Positions 1-12,612 of a DNA stretch of 64,000 bases are shown piece after piece. The DNA is taken from contig CM049319.1 of the NCBI GenBank assembly GCA_026874595.1, positions 56,306,917 through 56,370,916 of the forward strand, in the 5' to 3' direction. The translations under genes and the position numbers were made by a program. The stretch comes from Sipunculus nudus (Eukaryota > Annelida > Sipuncula > Golfingiida > Sipunculidae). The notes beneath the pieces are model-generated. The model ran no database searches and was not told the DNA's origin. It saw nothing but the letters and a program-made list of their open reading frames with translations. Numbering within the stretch: the stretch's first letter is position 1; every line of letters starts with the position of its first letter.

Positions 1-2826
1 CCTGATCTACGATTGGCAAATTGTTCAATATTATAGAAAATTTAACCCTGAACTCTATTAAAATTCTCTGCAAGTTCCTTCACTTTAATCAACTATGAGA
101 TTTAAAAATAATCCTGTGTTAAATGAAATAATTCTAGGTTTTACAGTATTATCATATGGGAACATTTCACACTCGAGTTTTGGGTCCTTGAGCCCTTGTT
201 TAAATTAACCTTAGGAGTTCGACGGTTTTGCAGCTAATCTTTAAGGTTGCTAGATAAGAGAGAGTCTAATTGTAAAAGGGCTGAGTATAATGAATACCCA
301 ATTCAAAATCATGCTACACGCGGATGATACTATTTTCACGGTATAGGGTGGATTAGAAAGTGTCAAATGTACCTTCGAAATATTCAATAGATTTGAAGGG
401 TGTCAGGATAAAATACAAAGACTAAAATAAAACTAATGAATGAACATACATTTTAAAAAACTATATTAAAACCCTTATAAAATGGACAGAGGGTCCCATA
501 ATGACCTCAGGCATCTCGCTTTATACCAAAAGTGGAAAAATGGAGAAACTATGACCCTAAGCATGAGAGCATAAAAAAATTCTCAACTTGTGGTCACTGA
601 GACAATTTACACAAATAGGTAAAATAATGGTTATCAAAACCTAGTGCTGTCACAGATGACATATCTGTACTCTATTCTACCTTCCCCCTAGACGAATCTT
701 TCTTTAAGGAGCTTGTATTTGTTGACTTTCAACCAGGGAAGACCAGAAAAAAAAGGATTTTACTCATTTCTTCCAAAGGACTTGGAGGTCTTCAAAGGTC
801 TTCTGAAGTCTCAAAATAAAGCCTTAAAAACAAATCCAGTGTTGTAGGACTCGGGTCCTGACATTGACTCGGGTCTGTACTCGAGCCTACATTTCAGAGA
901 CTCGGGCTTGGACTAGAGGGCCACAGACTTAGACTTGTTATCGGGCTCGGAGGTCAGAACTCGAGATATCTGGGTGAAAAATACCCCGGAAAACATGTCG
1001 ACACAGGTACTGGTGCAGACTTTACGTGATGTGTTTGGGAGAAGCGCCCAGATTATGCAAATTGTGCGCTTGTGGGATGATTGTCCGTTTTCTTTGCCAA
1101 CGGTATCTTGATTGGTTGCTCGCAACTATTCAGCTCATGATTATTCATTAAATGAATATGCGAGTAAGGTCACAAAGAGTTCATAGACAGGTCAATTCCT
1201 CATTTAAAGCCTTATCAATCCAACCGAAGATAATTGACCGAAAAAAAACAGTAAGTACTCTGGTAAAAAAAGTAGCCTTCTTTGCAATATGGAGTGAAAA
1301 AAATCAAATTAGCAGCAATTCCCTATATTTTTATGACAAATTGAATAAAGATGTACTTTGCAATTTAAGTTTGTGCATAAATAGCACTCCAAAAGTCAGT
1401 AAAGTATATATTGCACACCCCCCCCCCCCCCCCCCCCCCATTAAGAAAAGGGCATTTTCTATAAATTGGGACCCATGCAGGAGATTTACACACACAAACT
1501 GTATGTCGCATTCATGTTTTTCCTGTATGTACTGTCAAAGCAGGAGAGATTTTTTCATGACCAGTGTCACGGCCTAAAGTAGGCCACATCGGTCCAGTTA
1601 GATTGCCATGCGGCGGTAGTCCGGTTTTCTCAGTTGCATGATCACAGGAATGCAATCTGGTTCAGAAAAGATTTTTTTAAACTGGACCAGCCAAGAGCAA
1701 GAGTGTAATCTTGTAATTATGGTGTATATCATATCATACGTACATCATCTATTCCAATTACATAATTTATCATGAATACGCGGTCTTTTTCTAATGTCTT
1801 GTTTCTTATTTCTTTTTACCATAGACTATTCTATATCAATAAATTCCATTTAATTTAACAGTTGTCGATATATATTTCGTTTATATTTTTAATGGATATA
1901 AAGTATTAAAATGCTATAAAGAGTAAAAAAAACTATGTAGTGCCTTGATTTTTGGTAAATCACATGGTTTATTCAACATTATTCTTTAAGTTTATAATTT
2001 CACGTACATAAAATCATATCCTGTAAATACCAGATTATCTTTCTCATTCAAGCCCGTTTACCCAGCATAACATATCCTCCTGCCATTACATTTCATCTTG
2101 ATTTGCAGTCTGCTCATAATTCTTAATTCTCATTTCCGTATCGATAATTACCACCAGTTTTTTTATTGAAAGCAAACTATATATATGCTCCAACTTTAAA
2201 TACCCCAAGATCAGGAAGTTACAAATCAATCTTCCGTCAAGGTTTCAAACTATTCATATTTTCACGAGCAAATCTCTTTCAAAATAAAACATGAATCGTA
2301 TCTGCTTTGATTTCTTCTTCTACCGCATTCTCGGGCTATGCGGGTATATGCACTAATTAGATCTGAAGTTCGGTACGTAGGGCGAAGTTGACCGTCCGCC
2401 GCAATGCCTCTGGCGGTCCAAACATAACTCACGAAATCTTGGACGGAATCTCATAAATTGTTTAGGGCATGTTTGGAACGGGCCAATGAAGAATCGATTA
2501 GATGTGGATCTTGAACATGATCCGGATTCAGGAGCGTCATCAAGTAATATTTAGTTACTAATGAATGAACATGGAAAAATGGGCCGAAAAAGTGAATGCA
2601 AACATGGCGAAGGCTTGTATTTTTTTTGCAATGCAGTATTTCAGTTCTTATTTATAACATACATTGTCTATAACAGTATTCAGAAAATTATTCTTATTAT
2701 GAATATTAATTATTATAGGGTAAACAAAGTAAAATTCATTAATATTCGTGACTTGTGAATTATTCTTGGTTAATCTCTGATTTTGGTTGAAGTTCCCCCA
2801 AATCCTTTTCAACGTTTCTGCATAAA
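1..2826. other. Non-coding flank, no recognisable gene
   Basis: No open frame here resembles a known protein; the longest ones are low-complexity. Visible content is a poly-C run at about 1413-1439, a block of GACTCG-type short repeats at 845-962, and otherwise AT-rich unique-looking sequence. Confidence 0.6.
845..962. repeat. Clustered ACTCGGGTC/GACTCGAG short repeats
   Basis: Several copies of ACTCGGG and ACTCGAG lie within about 120 bases. Related motifs (CAAGTCCGAGTC type) recur at 14181-14260 and 15785-15915. Dense short subterminal repeats of this sort are typical of hAT-type DNA transposon ends, but no paired terminal inverted repeat was found here, so the class is an inference. Confidence 0.35.
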
Positions 2827-3006
2827 TGTCGCGCGCCATCTTCCCATCTTACCCATCTAAAGATTGGTCAGTCCAAATAACCGATCATGATCTACTGATG
2901 CATAATTACAGCTTTGAATTTAAAAATAATAAAAAAGATTAAATAAATGGTTATTTTAATCCCCAAGCGCTTTGATTTGTATATTTTACTGTATTATATA
3001 TACATG

Positions 3007-3016
<10 letters not shown>

Positions 3017-3047
<31 letters not shown>
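3017..3047. repeat. (TG)n microsatellite
   Basis: An uninterrupted TG run of about 15 units, preceded by TATA-rich sequence. Confidence 0.9.
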
Positions 3048-3049
<2 letters not shown>

Positions 3050-3836
3050 ATGTAGCTGATGAGTAGAAGGTAAAACACCTGAGAAGGTTCTGTACCTTGT
3101 ACATTGATTTTAATTTTTCTTTAAAAAAAACCTTAAATCAATTTAAATGTGTGTCTTTTTTTATTTTTGAGATAACAAGTGTATATTAAATATAATCAAT
3201 ATCCGTAAATGAACATATAGGGAGATACGCTCCTTACACAGCGCATTACCGATAGGCCAACTACCTATATCGTAAGCGCTGTTTGTTATGACCTTGTATC
3301 CTGAATCTCTACACCAGAGGGGAGCACTGTACTTTGGTCGAATCAGATGAGACCCTGTGCTGGAAGCAAAACTGTTTACCAGCCAAGCGAGGAATACACG
3401 CAGCCAATGTTGAGCATTTCGTTTTGAGTGACAGCTCATCGCCCCGGCGACCGTTTGAACAGGCCAAAGGCTCAGAGAGAATTGCCCCTCACGTGGTTTC
3501 TGGGCGGGGCCTGATGCCTGTCGAGTGTTTGTTGACTTGCATTTGGTTGGCTGATAGTCACATCAGCAGTTTCCTAATCAGACAGTCCCATGTGCACAAC
3601 TTGGTGTTTAAATGCATCATAAACGGTCAAAGCAGGCAGCGTGAAAATCAGTAGCTTCTTTAGAAGCGCAAGATTTCCGCTTCCTCGGGAGCGTAATAGG
3701 GAGATGGGCCTGTGCCAAGTTGATATTGTTGATCGGTCACTGGGTCTGAACCAATAACATATATCGGTGATTCGATTTGTTCGGTTATTGGGCCTGACTC
3801 ATCTCAAGATGTGTCTGAACCAATAACCGACATAAA

Positions 3837-5631
3837 ACAAGAGACCCATGGGTCACTGTGCTTAGCTGAAGTTGACCTTGAAGGTAAAAATCTAATATAA
3901 TATCAAATGGAGATACAGTGTAAGGGGAAAAGATAATTTAGGCCATGGTTAGTTCATATGATTGGTGTGTATTGATTAGCAAGAAATTGTTGCAAATAAT
4001 ATTTTGTGACCTGACCATGTGTTTCCTAATGTTGAAACTGAAGCATGTGAGCAGTTTGTGAACAAAGTATCTGTACTATTATCATGATCATTAGTAAGTT
4101 TTTTGATTAACTGTTGACATTTCAGTAGTTTACACATTTGTTCAGTTGAATCTATTTTTTTTTATAATATATATGATTAAATATATGTATTTTTTTATTT
4201 TATGAAATGTATACAGTTGAAATATAACTAATGTCTCCAGTCCTCAGAAGAAAGGACTTGATGGTGGTGGTGGTGGGGGCTGGAGGGGGGGGGGATGTGG
4301 GATGGTGTGAGTTACAACACATCTGCATTATTATAGTGTATATACATAGGATTTTCACTTAATTCAACAATGCTTTTAGGATAAAAATAGCATACAAATG
4401 TTTATTTATTTTTATCACAAACATATATCTTTTAAATCTGCAAAACAATAAATATCTAAAAGTAATATTTGATTCACATTCACAATTTCAAATTTTGTGC
4501 CTTATTTATCAATAATTTGCTTCGTGTTTTATAAATTTAAGCATACTAATGGGTTTAATTATATTTGTTAAAAACATTTAAAAGAAAACTTATTTCTTTA
4601 AAAATGCTACCTCAACACATCATGCATGGCATCTTCTGGATTACACCTTGAATTACTTTTCCAAGGAAAGTTTTTGTATATTGGAGTGGAAACAGCATTA
4701 CAATTAAGGAGATACAGTGAAAACAATAACAATTACTGCATAACACTTGGTGGGATGGGTGGGGGTGGGGGGCTGGGCGTGGGGTAGTGATATGAGAATA
4801 ACTGTACACCTGTAACAGCAGGGGATCTCCCCAAGTGACTGAAACAAATCAGAAATCCTGGCATAGCTGACAGACAGTGACCTGGAGTGGGACCCTGCAT
4901 CTGGACAAAGCAAATGACTACAATAGAGCCTCCAAAAAAAATCAATAACTAGACTAATTTTCAAGCTTTTATTTTCAAAATTTCAGATTTAAACAAATTA
5001 AATACTTACGTTTACATGCTGTGAAAATTAAACCAATAGTACTTACAGAAATGCAACGGTCAAAGTTGGGCACAATTTAAGGTACTGATTTTATTTTTAT
5101 GCTAATAACATAAAAAATATACAAAATTCAGATCTGATTATGGGTGAACAATTGAATCTTAATTGAACAATGTTATTTACTTGGGAATATAGTCACTAGT
5201 TTCAAAATTTTTCATGTTAAGTGAGTAAATATTTTTCCTGATTTTTTACAAAAGTCAATTATGTTTGGGTCGATAACATTTAGATATTATACTTAACGGA
5301 CTTAATTTCTGGCATATATATAGGAACTATATAGGAGATTACTTCTGGTAAATATTTAGAAAAACAGATAAGTGGTTTTAATATTAGGCAGTCCTGAAGT
5401 GTGATAATAGGTTTTCAATGGAAATTTGAGTTTTTTTCTGAATATCTCAAAGGAACAAAGTCATATTGACTCAATTTTCGGTATGGCAGGTGATTTTGGG
5501 GACATCTAACAGTATGCCGAATTTTGGAATCGTAGGTCCAACGGTTTCAAAACGTGCCAGTCTAACGGACGGACGACGGACAATGGACAATGACTATAGC
5601 TCAGATGACTTAAAAGTGGGCTGAGCTAAAA
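3837..5631 (+). mobile_element. Dispersed ACCCATGGGTC-headed element, copy a
   Basis: It starts AACAAGAGACCCATGGGTCA, continues with GCTTAGCTGAAGTTGACCTTGAA, and ends near a run of ACGGACGACGGACA followed by CTGAGCTAAAA. The same head and tail occur at 21530-22290 and, split by a hAT insertion, at 26641-30390. The interior at 5250-5570 aligns with the interior of copy c on either side of the 25-bp minisatellite. It has no coding capacity. I regard it as a member of a high-copy molluscan dispersed repeat family; the mechanism of spread is unknown to me. Confidence 0.55.
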
Positions 5632-5750
5632 TAGTATTAATATCAGTAAAATAACATCGGAAAATGGGATTGTTCTAAGTTGACATTGTTGATCGGTTAT
5701 TGGGTAAGACCCATCTTAAGATGGGCAAGATCGGAAGATGGCGCGCAACA

Positions 5751-6408
5751 TATACATCATAAAAATTAATAGTGATAAAAAAAAACGTCTTTTTTTTTTA
5801 AATACGATAAAGCACTAATAATCACTTTTGAGTGCTCCTCTTTCGTACTATAGAGTTTCTTTCTATCAGAACTCTATGGACGCCTTCTCCAATTGCTGAT
5901 AGCCCTGCAACAATATATATGTGTTTACCTGACGTTAGAATAAAAAAATGAGTTTTAAACCTAGTCAGACCTTTCGTCATATATCCATAAAATGAGTGTA
6001 CATTCCTAATAAAATATGTTTTATATATGACAACCAAGATAATTTAAAACCCGATCTGACCCAGTTAAAAAAGGAGATTAAAATTAACTAGATTGCGAGG
6101 TTTCTAGTTTGGACCGGTCCATATTAAAATTTCAACCTTGTTTGGGCCAATAAAGACGATGCTGGTTCAAAGTTCAATTATCATCCGGATCTTGCTTATA
6201 TAAGTATATACGCGATGTGATGTTTTGTGTTATAAGTAACATAACGTGTCGCTTGTACGTTTGACTCAAATCAGTTCATTTACTTGTAATTATATCCTAT
6301 GGCGGTCATCATGAAAAATGTATGGCATTCTCTATTTGTTTACATGTAACATACGTTATTTTTTTCAGCATATATTTATATATATATATAAACCTAAATT
6401 GGTTCCAG

Positions 6409-6489
<81 letters not shown>

Positions 6490-7265
6490 CCTAAATTGGT
6501 TCCAGTGCTTGCAGTATAGTGCTCGATACAGCTTAGGTAGAGCAGGTTAACTAAACCTTAAGCACGCTGGAGACAATATTCAGAAGTTATAAACAGTTAT
6601 GAAAGTATACTTAAGAAGGGTTTTTTTTAATTTCAAAGAAATAAATTTACAGTGTCTACTAGTACAAATTTTGTTTACATACAAAGTACTTGAGCAAGTT
6701 GGTTTTTGATCTGGTATAATTATCCTTTGACTAATTAATATTCTTCATTATGAGCAGATATGTGTACACTGGAAAACTGCAGAATGTAAAAAGAATACGT
6801 ATATATGTTGAATGCTGCAAAAAAACTCGGTGATACGTATAAGTTGTATACTTTAACATTAGGAGCCCATCTTCCTTGTTATTATAAAATTCTAATCCAT
6901 CTCCAATTTTATTCTTTTAATTCTCGGCAATATTTATTTTTTTTATTAAAGGCTCACTTCAGTGATCTTGTTCTATTTACTATAATTGTTTACACTTCAT
7001 TTTGCCTATTAAAGACTCTGATGTCTTCGTTTTCTCCTCTAAAGGCGCCACATGCTCTAACATTCACATTTATGTGTCTTATAGAATTATGTCACCTGCT
7101 TATTTATGTATCTTGTGTTCTGTCAGTAACAGATAACAAAATTACAAAGTACTCTGACAAAAGTACGCTAACCACTTGTTCCCTTGGACTTCAAATAGGG
7201 AAGTAGGTGCACTGGACTTGAATATACACCTTGGATGTTTATTAATTATACATATGTCTTATATG
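5751..7265. other. Non-coding, no recognisable gene
   Basis: AT-rich sequence with a long TA microsatellite. The frame at about 6805-7206 is hydrophobic and low-complexity and resembles nothing I recognise. Confidence 0.5.
6410..6486. repeat. (TA)n microsatellite between direct repeats
   Basis: About 38 TA units, flanked on both sides by AACCTAAATTGGTTCCAGT (6390-6408 and from 6488). The TA tract therefore expanded between two copies of a short duplication. Confidence 0.9.
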
Positions 7266-7367
7266 CAGGGGCGTAGCCAAGGGGGGGCCGCAGGGGGCCA
7301 TGCCCCCCCCCCCCGCCCCGGTCGCATCCAGTACTCGCCGTCCTTTCGGAATTTTACATAATCTAAT

Positions 7368-7412
<45 letters not shown>

Positions 7413-8344
7413 TTAAATCAGGGGCGGATATATGCTATCAGCAGTGGATTCAGAGGGCAAAATCTCTCATTTTATCTTATTTCCGATTTTCGTGATTAAT
7501 TTTCGTTTTTTTTTTATATTTCTCATTATTAATAGGCAAATAGACTTTATTTAAGTTATCTGCAGTTACAATTACTTTCAAATGTATTAGTTGAGTATAA
7601 GGATATTTATGGACAGCTGCAAAACAACTGCAGATCGAGCACCGGGCCCTGGTTGGGATAGACCGTGAACAATCTTACGGCTCCTCTGGTGATACCGGTA
7701 CTAAAATTCGCGATCTGTGTTGAGCTCCTAGGAGTCCTGCGTATTGTCGAGACCACGGAAACCGGAAAAATGCGAAGTTTTACATAATAATTCAGCTTAT
7801 CAGTTATTTCACCACGAGCATTACATTTAAAAGATAATATTTTGATAGTTACAAACGTGACTGTGCTTTTGCGCCATTGACTCGCTTGAAAATGATTGAA
7901 ATTTTATTTCCTTATGGTGAAGAAATATAAATATTAAATATTGAATCTCTCTACAGTTTGATTACATAACGCAAAGACATAAGGGAATCGTTTTCAGGAA
8001 CAGGAAATCCTCATTTTTTGTGAATATTGCCTCAAAATGTCCTCTATACGTTGTATATTAAAAAATTTCCCAATATGTGAGGGGGAACCCCCTCCCATAC
8101 CTTCCCCATACATGTACCCGTAACTAAATATAAATATACCATTTTCATATACTTCAATATATAAAGTATAGTAAAAATTATAATAATAATTATAATATAC
8201 ATTCATATACTTGTATATATAACCGTTTTCATATTACCCATACATGCATATTAGCGCCCCCCCCCCCCCCCCCTCGTTTTCGAATTTCTTGATCCGCCAC
8301 TGATGACGGCCCCCTCCCCTCCCTCAATCCTGGCTACGCCCCTG
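7266..8344. mobile_element. hAT-like non-autonomous element, CAGGGGCGTAGCC ends
   Basis: The left end is CAGGGGCGTAGCCAAGG. The right end on the opposite strand is CAGGGGCGTAGCCAGGATTG. The flanks share TTATATG (7259-7265 and 8345-8351), seven of the eight bases expected of a hAT target duplication. It contains poly-C tracts, a TA microsatellite (7372-7409) and a second nested inverted-repeat element. No transposase frame is visible. Confidence 0.65.
7442..8302. mobile_element. Nested MITE-like element, CAGTGGCGGATC ends
   Basis: The left end is CAGTGGATTCAGAGGGC and the right end on the other strand is CAGTGGCGGATCAAGAAATT. The interior (AACAGGAAATCCTCA, then ATTTAAAAATTT-like and CCCTCCC blocks, about 7995-8130) matches the interior of the element at 57505-57948, so the two are the same family. 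It lies wholly inside the 7266-8344 element. Confidence 0.55.
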
Positions 8345-8440
8345 TTATATGGAAATTAATATATATTTTGAGTTTTAGTGCTTGGCTTCTATTGAGCAAT
8401 TTGTAGACATTGACAATTTACAATCTTAAGAGTTTTCTGT

Positions 8441-11400
8441 ATGTCGGATTTCTCAGTCATTACACTTAATGTAAAAGGAATAAGAAGAAAAATTAAAAGA
8501 CTGGATATCTATAATTGGTTGTTAAACAACAGAAGAGCAAAATGTGTAATTTTTCTTCAGGAAGCCCATTGTACAGATACTGTGGAATCAGAATGGTTAC
8601 AAGATTGGTCTGGACATACCAATTTTTCTCATGGTACAAATCAGGCAAGAGGTGTTGTGTTACTTGTAGGTCGTGATTAAGAATTCTAGGAACTATTTAA
8701 AAATATGGATAAAGACGGACGTTTCATTATTGTACAAGCATTAGTTCAAGGGAGAAAGGCGTTGCTTATAAATCCTTATGCCCCTAACACCAAATTACAA
8801 CAGGTGATATTTTATGACAATATCTTGGAAATATTAACAAACATACAAATAGATTCAGAAACACAAATTGTCTCGGGTGGTGATTTTAATATATGTCTTT
8901 CATATCTCGATGCAGATGGCGATTCGTACACTCCTAATACGAAATCGATCCAACGTGTTACTTATCTTACACGCAGTTTTGATTTAATTGACCTGTTTAG
9001 AGTAAGAAACCCGGATGCTCGTAGATATACATGGAAGTCAACAAATCCTCTCAGACAACGAAGGCTGGATTATATTTTCGTTTCTTCCTATTTAAACGCA
9101 AATGTGACCGATGTTAAGATTAGGCCTGCAATATTTACTGATCACTCCGCCGTTATTACCGATTTCAGTTACACTCAAAAAGCATTATATGGCCCATCAC
9201 ATTGGAAGTTAAACGTATCCTTACTGAAAGACACAGATTATGTAACAGGTTTAAGAGATCACATTAAATTATAACAGAGAACCAAGAGGTGCAATTTAGA
9301 TGGAAATGCGTGGTGGGATTATTTAAAATTCAAAATAAAACAATTTTCTATAAGTTTCTCAAAGATGAAGCGGAGTAGGGGAAAATGGAGGCTATATATT
9401 TTAGAAAATAAATTACAAGACGCAGAAATGAATTTATCAGCTTCTGATAAAACGACTATTAAAAACTATACAACCATTCGTCAAGAAATCGAAGAATATT
9501 ATGAAAAATACACTGAGGGTTTAATTGATAGATCCAGAGTCGAATTTTTCGAACAAGGAGAGCGAAGCTCTAAATATTTTTTTAACACTATAGTCAAGAA
9601 TAAGAAAAAATCTACTGTGAGGAAATTGATTATAAATGATAAAGAAGAAGTAAACCAGCAAAAAATAATGGATGGAATTAAATACTTTTTTAAACGTAAA
9701 TATGAAAATGTAAATGCTATTAAAAAGAGCGATTGTGTAGATTTCAATTTCCGAATTAAACTTACCTATTTTGTCAGAACAAGAAGTAAATGCTTGTGAG
9801 GGATTAATAGCAAAGAAGAAATTTTAAATAGCTTAAATGAAATGAAGGACAATAAGACTCCTGGCAACGACGGACTACCAAAAGAATTTTATATTACTTT
9901 TTTTTTATTTAATTAGTGATGACCTTGAACATTCCTTTAACAGAAGCTTCACTGTTGGTTCCCTGTCACCAAGTCAACGACAAGCGATAATTACGCTTAT
10001 TGAGAAGCCAGGAAAGGATAATCGCCAGTTAACTTCTTGGAGGTTAATCAGCTTGGTTAATGTGGATGCAAAGATATTAAGCAAAACCTTAGTAAAACGA
10101 TTACAAAACAACCTACCAAAAATAATAGATGAGGATCAAACTGCCTTTATAAAAGACAGAAGAATATCAGATACAACTCGTCAAATAAATGATATAATAG
10201 ATTTCTGTTATTTAGACGATTGTAATGCTATAATGTTTGCGGTCGATTTTGCCTCTGCTTTTGACTCGATAGATCATGTATTCTTATTTACTGTACTCGA
10301 GAAATTTGGATTTGGAAATGATTTTATTAGATGGATAAAGTTAATGCATAATGGGTTAGAGAGCTGTGTAATGAATAATGGTTTTACTACGGGTTATTTT
10401 AAAATGGAATAGGGCACAAGACAAGGCGACCCCATTGCACCATACTTATTTTTATTGGTTATTAAAATAATGGCAATAAAGGTGCGACAAACAAATAAAG
10501 TGTAAGGAATATTGATAGGTGATACAGAAATAAAACAATGTCTATTTGCAGATGACACTACATTCTTTTTAAGAGATGTTGACTCAATGATTGAAGTAAA
10601 TAAAATATTAAATAAATTTGCAAAGGTATCATCAGTAGAAACCAATTATACAAAATGTGAAGCGGCATGGCTGGGTAGGGAAAAATCAGTTCCTACAGCT
10701 TTATCGTTGAGAGGCATGAAATGGGTGAATTTACATAAGGACGCGATTAAAATCCTAGGAATATGGTTTACATATAATGAAAGTCTCTCTCAAAAACTCA
10801 ATTTCGACAAAGTCTACGACAAGATAAAAATCGCATTTAATATGTGGAAATCGCGAACTTTAACAGTATTTGGAAGAAATACAGTCATAAAAACCATTTG
10901 AATCCTAAAATTTGTATATGTTATGAATATTTTGACCAACCCCAGACTTTATCAAGAAAGTTAAAAATATAATGGTAGATTTTATATGGTTTGGACGAAA
11001 ACCAAAGATTAAATATGGGGTACTTTTAAGTGAAAAAGAAAACGGTGGTATAAATATGCCAGACATTAATGCCATATTGAAAAGCCAAAGAATTATGTGG
11101 ATGATCCGAATGAAAAAGTTATCAAATGCAAAATGTATAGTCATACCTAATATGTATCTAAGTAATGTTGGCGGTGTAGAAAAATTGAATGCCAATTTAG
11201 ATTTTTTTAATCTGAAAAGAAAAATATCTAAATTTTATTCACACTGTTTTAAAATTTGGGATAAAATTGCTACATTTTGGCCTACGAATCCACAACAAAT
11301 CTTATTACAACCCGTTGGGAACAACAAATTTGTCAAAATAGCAGGTAAATCAGTATACTCTGGATTTTTTTATAACATTGGTATTAAATGTTTTCATGAA

Positions 11401-12208
11401 TTATACGAACGAAATGGAGAATCTAAGAATTTTTCGGAAATATTTCACCCTGAAAATAAACTCTATAAAAAATACCTCATGTTCTGCTATTCTATACAAC
11501 AAGCGGTACCAAAGGAGTGGAAATTAGTTCTAAAATCAGAGAATATGAGTGATATATACATAAAAGACACTTTATTATTGAATAATCAAGTTCTAGACTT
11601 AAGAAAAGTCAATTACCGTAAGGTGTATAATATGGTTATAAATGACTATACAAATGAGCCGGCAAATTGAATTAAACTAGAGGAAAGCTTACCTCAGATA
11701 TTTTCCTGGAAAGATGCAATTGATTATATATATAAAACCAATATGGATATGTTTTTGAGGCAATTTCAGTTTAGAATAATCCATAATATATTGTCTGTGA
11801 ATGTAAAGCTATACATATGGAAAATAACTGATACTTATATGTTTATATTGTAAAAAAGAAAAAGAAACAGTAGTGCATTTATTCTGTCACTGCGACACAG
11901 CTAAATCATTTTATAGACAAATTAGTCAGTGGGCAGAACCCGCTCGAATAAACATGCCTGCACTGACTCAGCTTCTTTTATATACAGGATGTGACAAAGA
12001 CAATGTCAATAAACGTACAATAGATTTGTTATTATTGCTACAAAAATATGTAATTTTAAAAAATAGAGAATCGGGTAATTTTCCATCTTTCATTGTATAT
12101 ATATCACATGTTAAGAAATTGGAAGGATTGGAAAGAAGATTAGCTGAAAATAATAACAAAATATATATTCATAAACAAAAGTGGAGTAACCTACTTAATG
12201 TTTTTTAA
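8441..12208 (+). pseudogene. LINE ORF2 remnant: endonuclease, reverse transcriptase, C-terminal Cys/His knuckle
   Basis: In intact LINEs this protein nicks target DNA and reverse-transcribes the element RNA. The ATG at 8441 opens an AP-endonuclease-like N-terminus (ITLNVKGIR, then FLQEAH, SGGDFN near 8876, and RRLDYIF and TDHSAV near 9061-9160). Reverse transcriptase motifs follow: NKTPGNDGLPKEFY near 9850-9892, FAVDFASAFDSIDH near 10240-10275, GTRQGDPIAPYLF near 10413-10451, and the catalytic LFADD near 10542-10556. The C-terminus has CKKEKETVVHLFCHC near 11850-11890, the Cys/His motif typical of L1 and Tx1 clades. In-frame stops lie at 8678-8680, 8687-8689, 9272-9274, 9797-9799, 10410-10412, 10503-10505, 10899-10901 and 11668-11670. 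Frame changes occur near 9905, between 10901 and 10972, and near 11850. It cannot encode a working protein. Confidence 0.9.
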
Positions 12209-12328
12209 AGAGTGAAGAATTGTGAGAATTAGCCGTAGAATATAATTTTGAAATGTGTATAAATATGTAGGTAAGAGTATGTGTATGTGTGTGTATGTGT
12301 ATGTTTGTATATATTTGGGTGTATATAT

Positions 12329-12331
<3 letters not shown>

Positions 12332-12389
<58 letters not shown>
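12332..12389. repeat. (TA)n microsatellite in LINE 3' region
   Basis: About 29 TA units following a GTATGTGTGTATGT-rich stretch after the ORF2 end. Confidence 0.9.
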
Positions 12390-12392
<3 letters not shown>

Positions 12393-12612
12393 GTGAACGC
12401 GTGATCCTTCATGGATGTATATATACGTATGTATGTATAATTATTTAGATTTATATTCGGATGTGGTAAATATTATGTTAATCTGACCAAACCAGTAAAA
12501 TCTACAAATAACATTGTTGTTCTTATTAAATTAAATGTTTGTTTCCAATGATATTGAAAATATATTGATAGAATGAGATATAATTATAATTGTTGTAAAC
12601 AAAATAAAAGTC

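Larger units (their letters stand above)
2827..5750. mobile_element. 2.9 kb inverted-repeat DNA element, non-autonomous
   Basis: The left end begins TGTCGCGCGCCATCTTCC and the right end, read on the other strand, begins TGTTGCGCGCCATCTTCC. Similarity continues for about 60 bases through ATCTT, CCCATCT, AGAT and CAATAACCGATC modules. The right end abuts TATA, as do the ends of the element at 60219-62160. The left flank is AAA, so a target duplication is not clean. No transposase frame is present. Another dispersed element (3837-5631) is nested inside. Confidence 0.6.
8441..12612 (+). mobile_element. Decayed non-LTR retrotransposon, Tx1/L1-like LINE
   Basis: One degraded ORF2 occupies 8441-12208. 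The stretch after the last stop contains a TA microsatellite (12332-12389) and ends near an A-rich AAACAAAATAAAAG at 12598-12611, which I take as the approximate 3' end. No ORF1 is recognisable upstream, where the hAT-like element ends at 8344. The copy is therefore either 5' truncated or its ORF1 has decayed beyond recognition. Confidence 0.75.
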
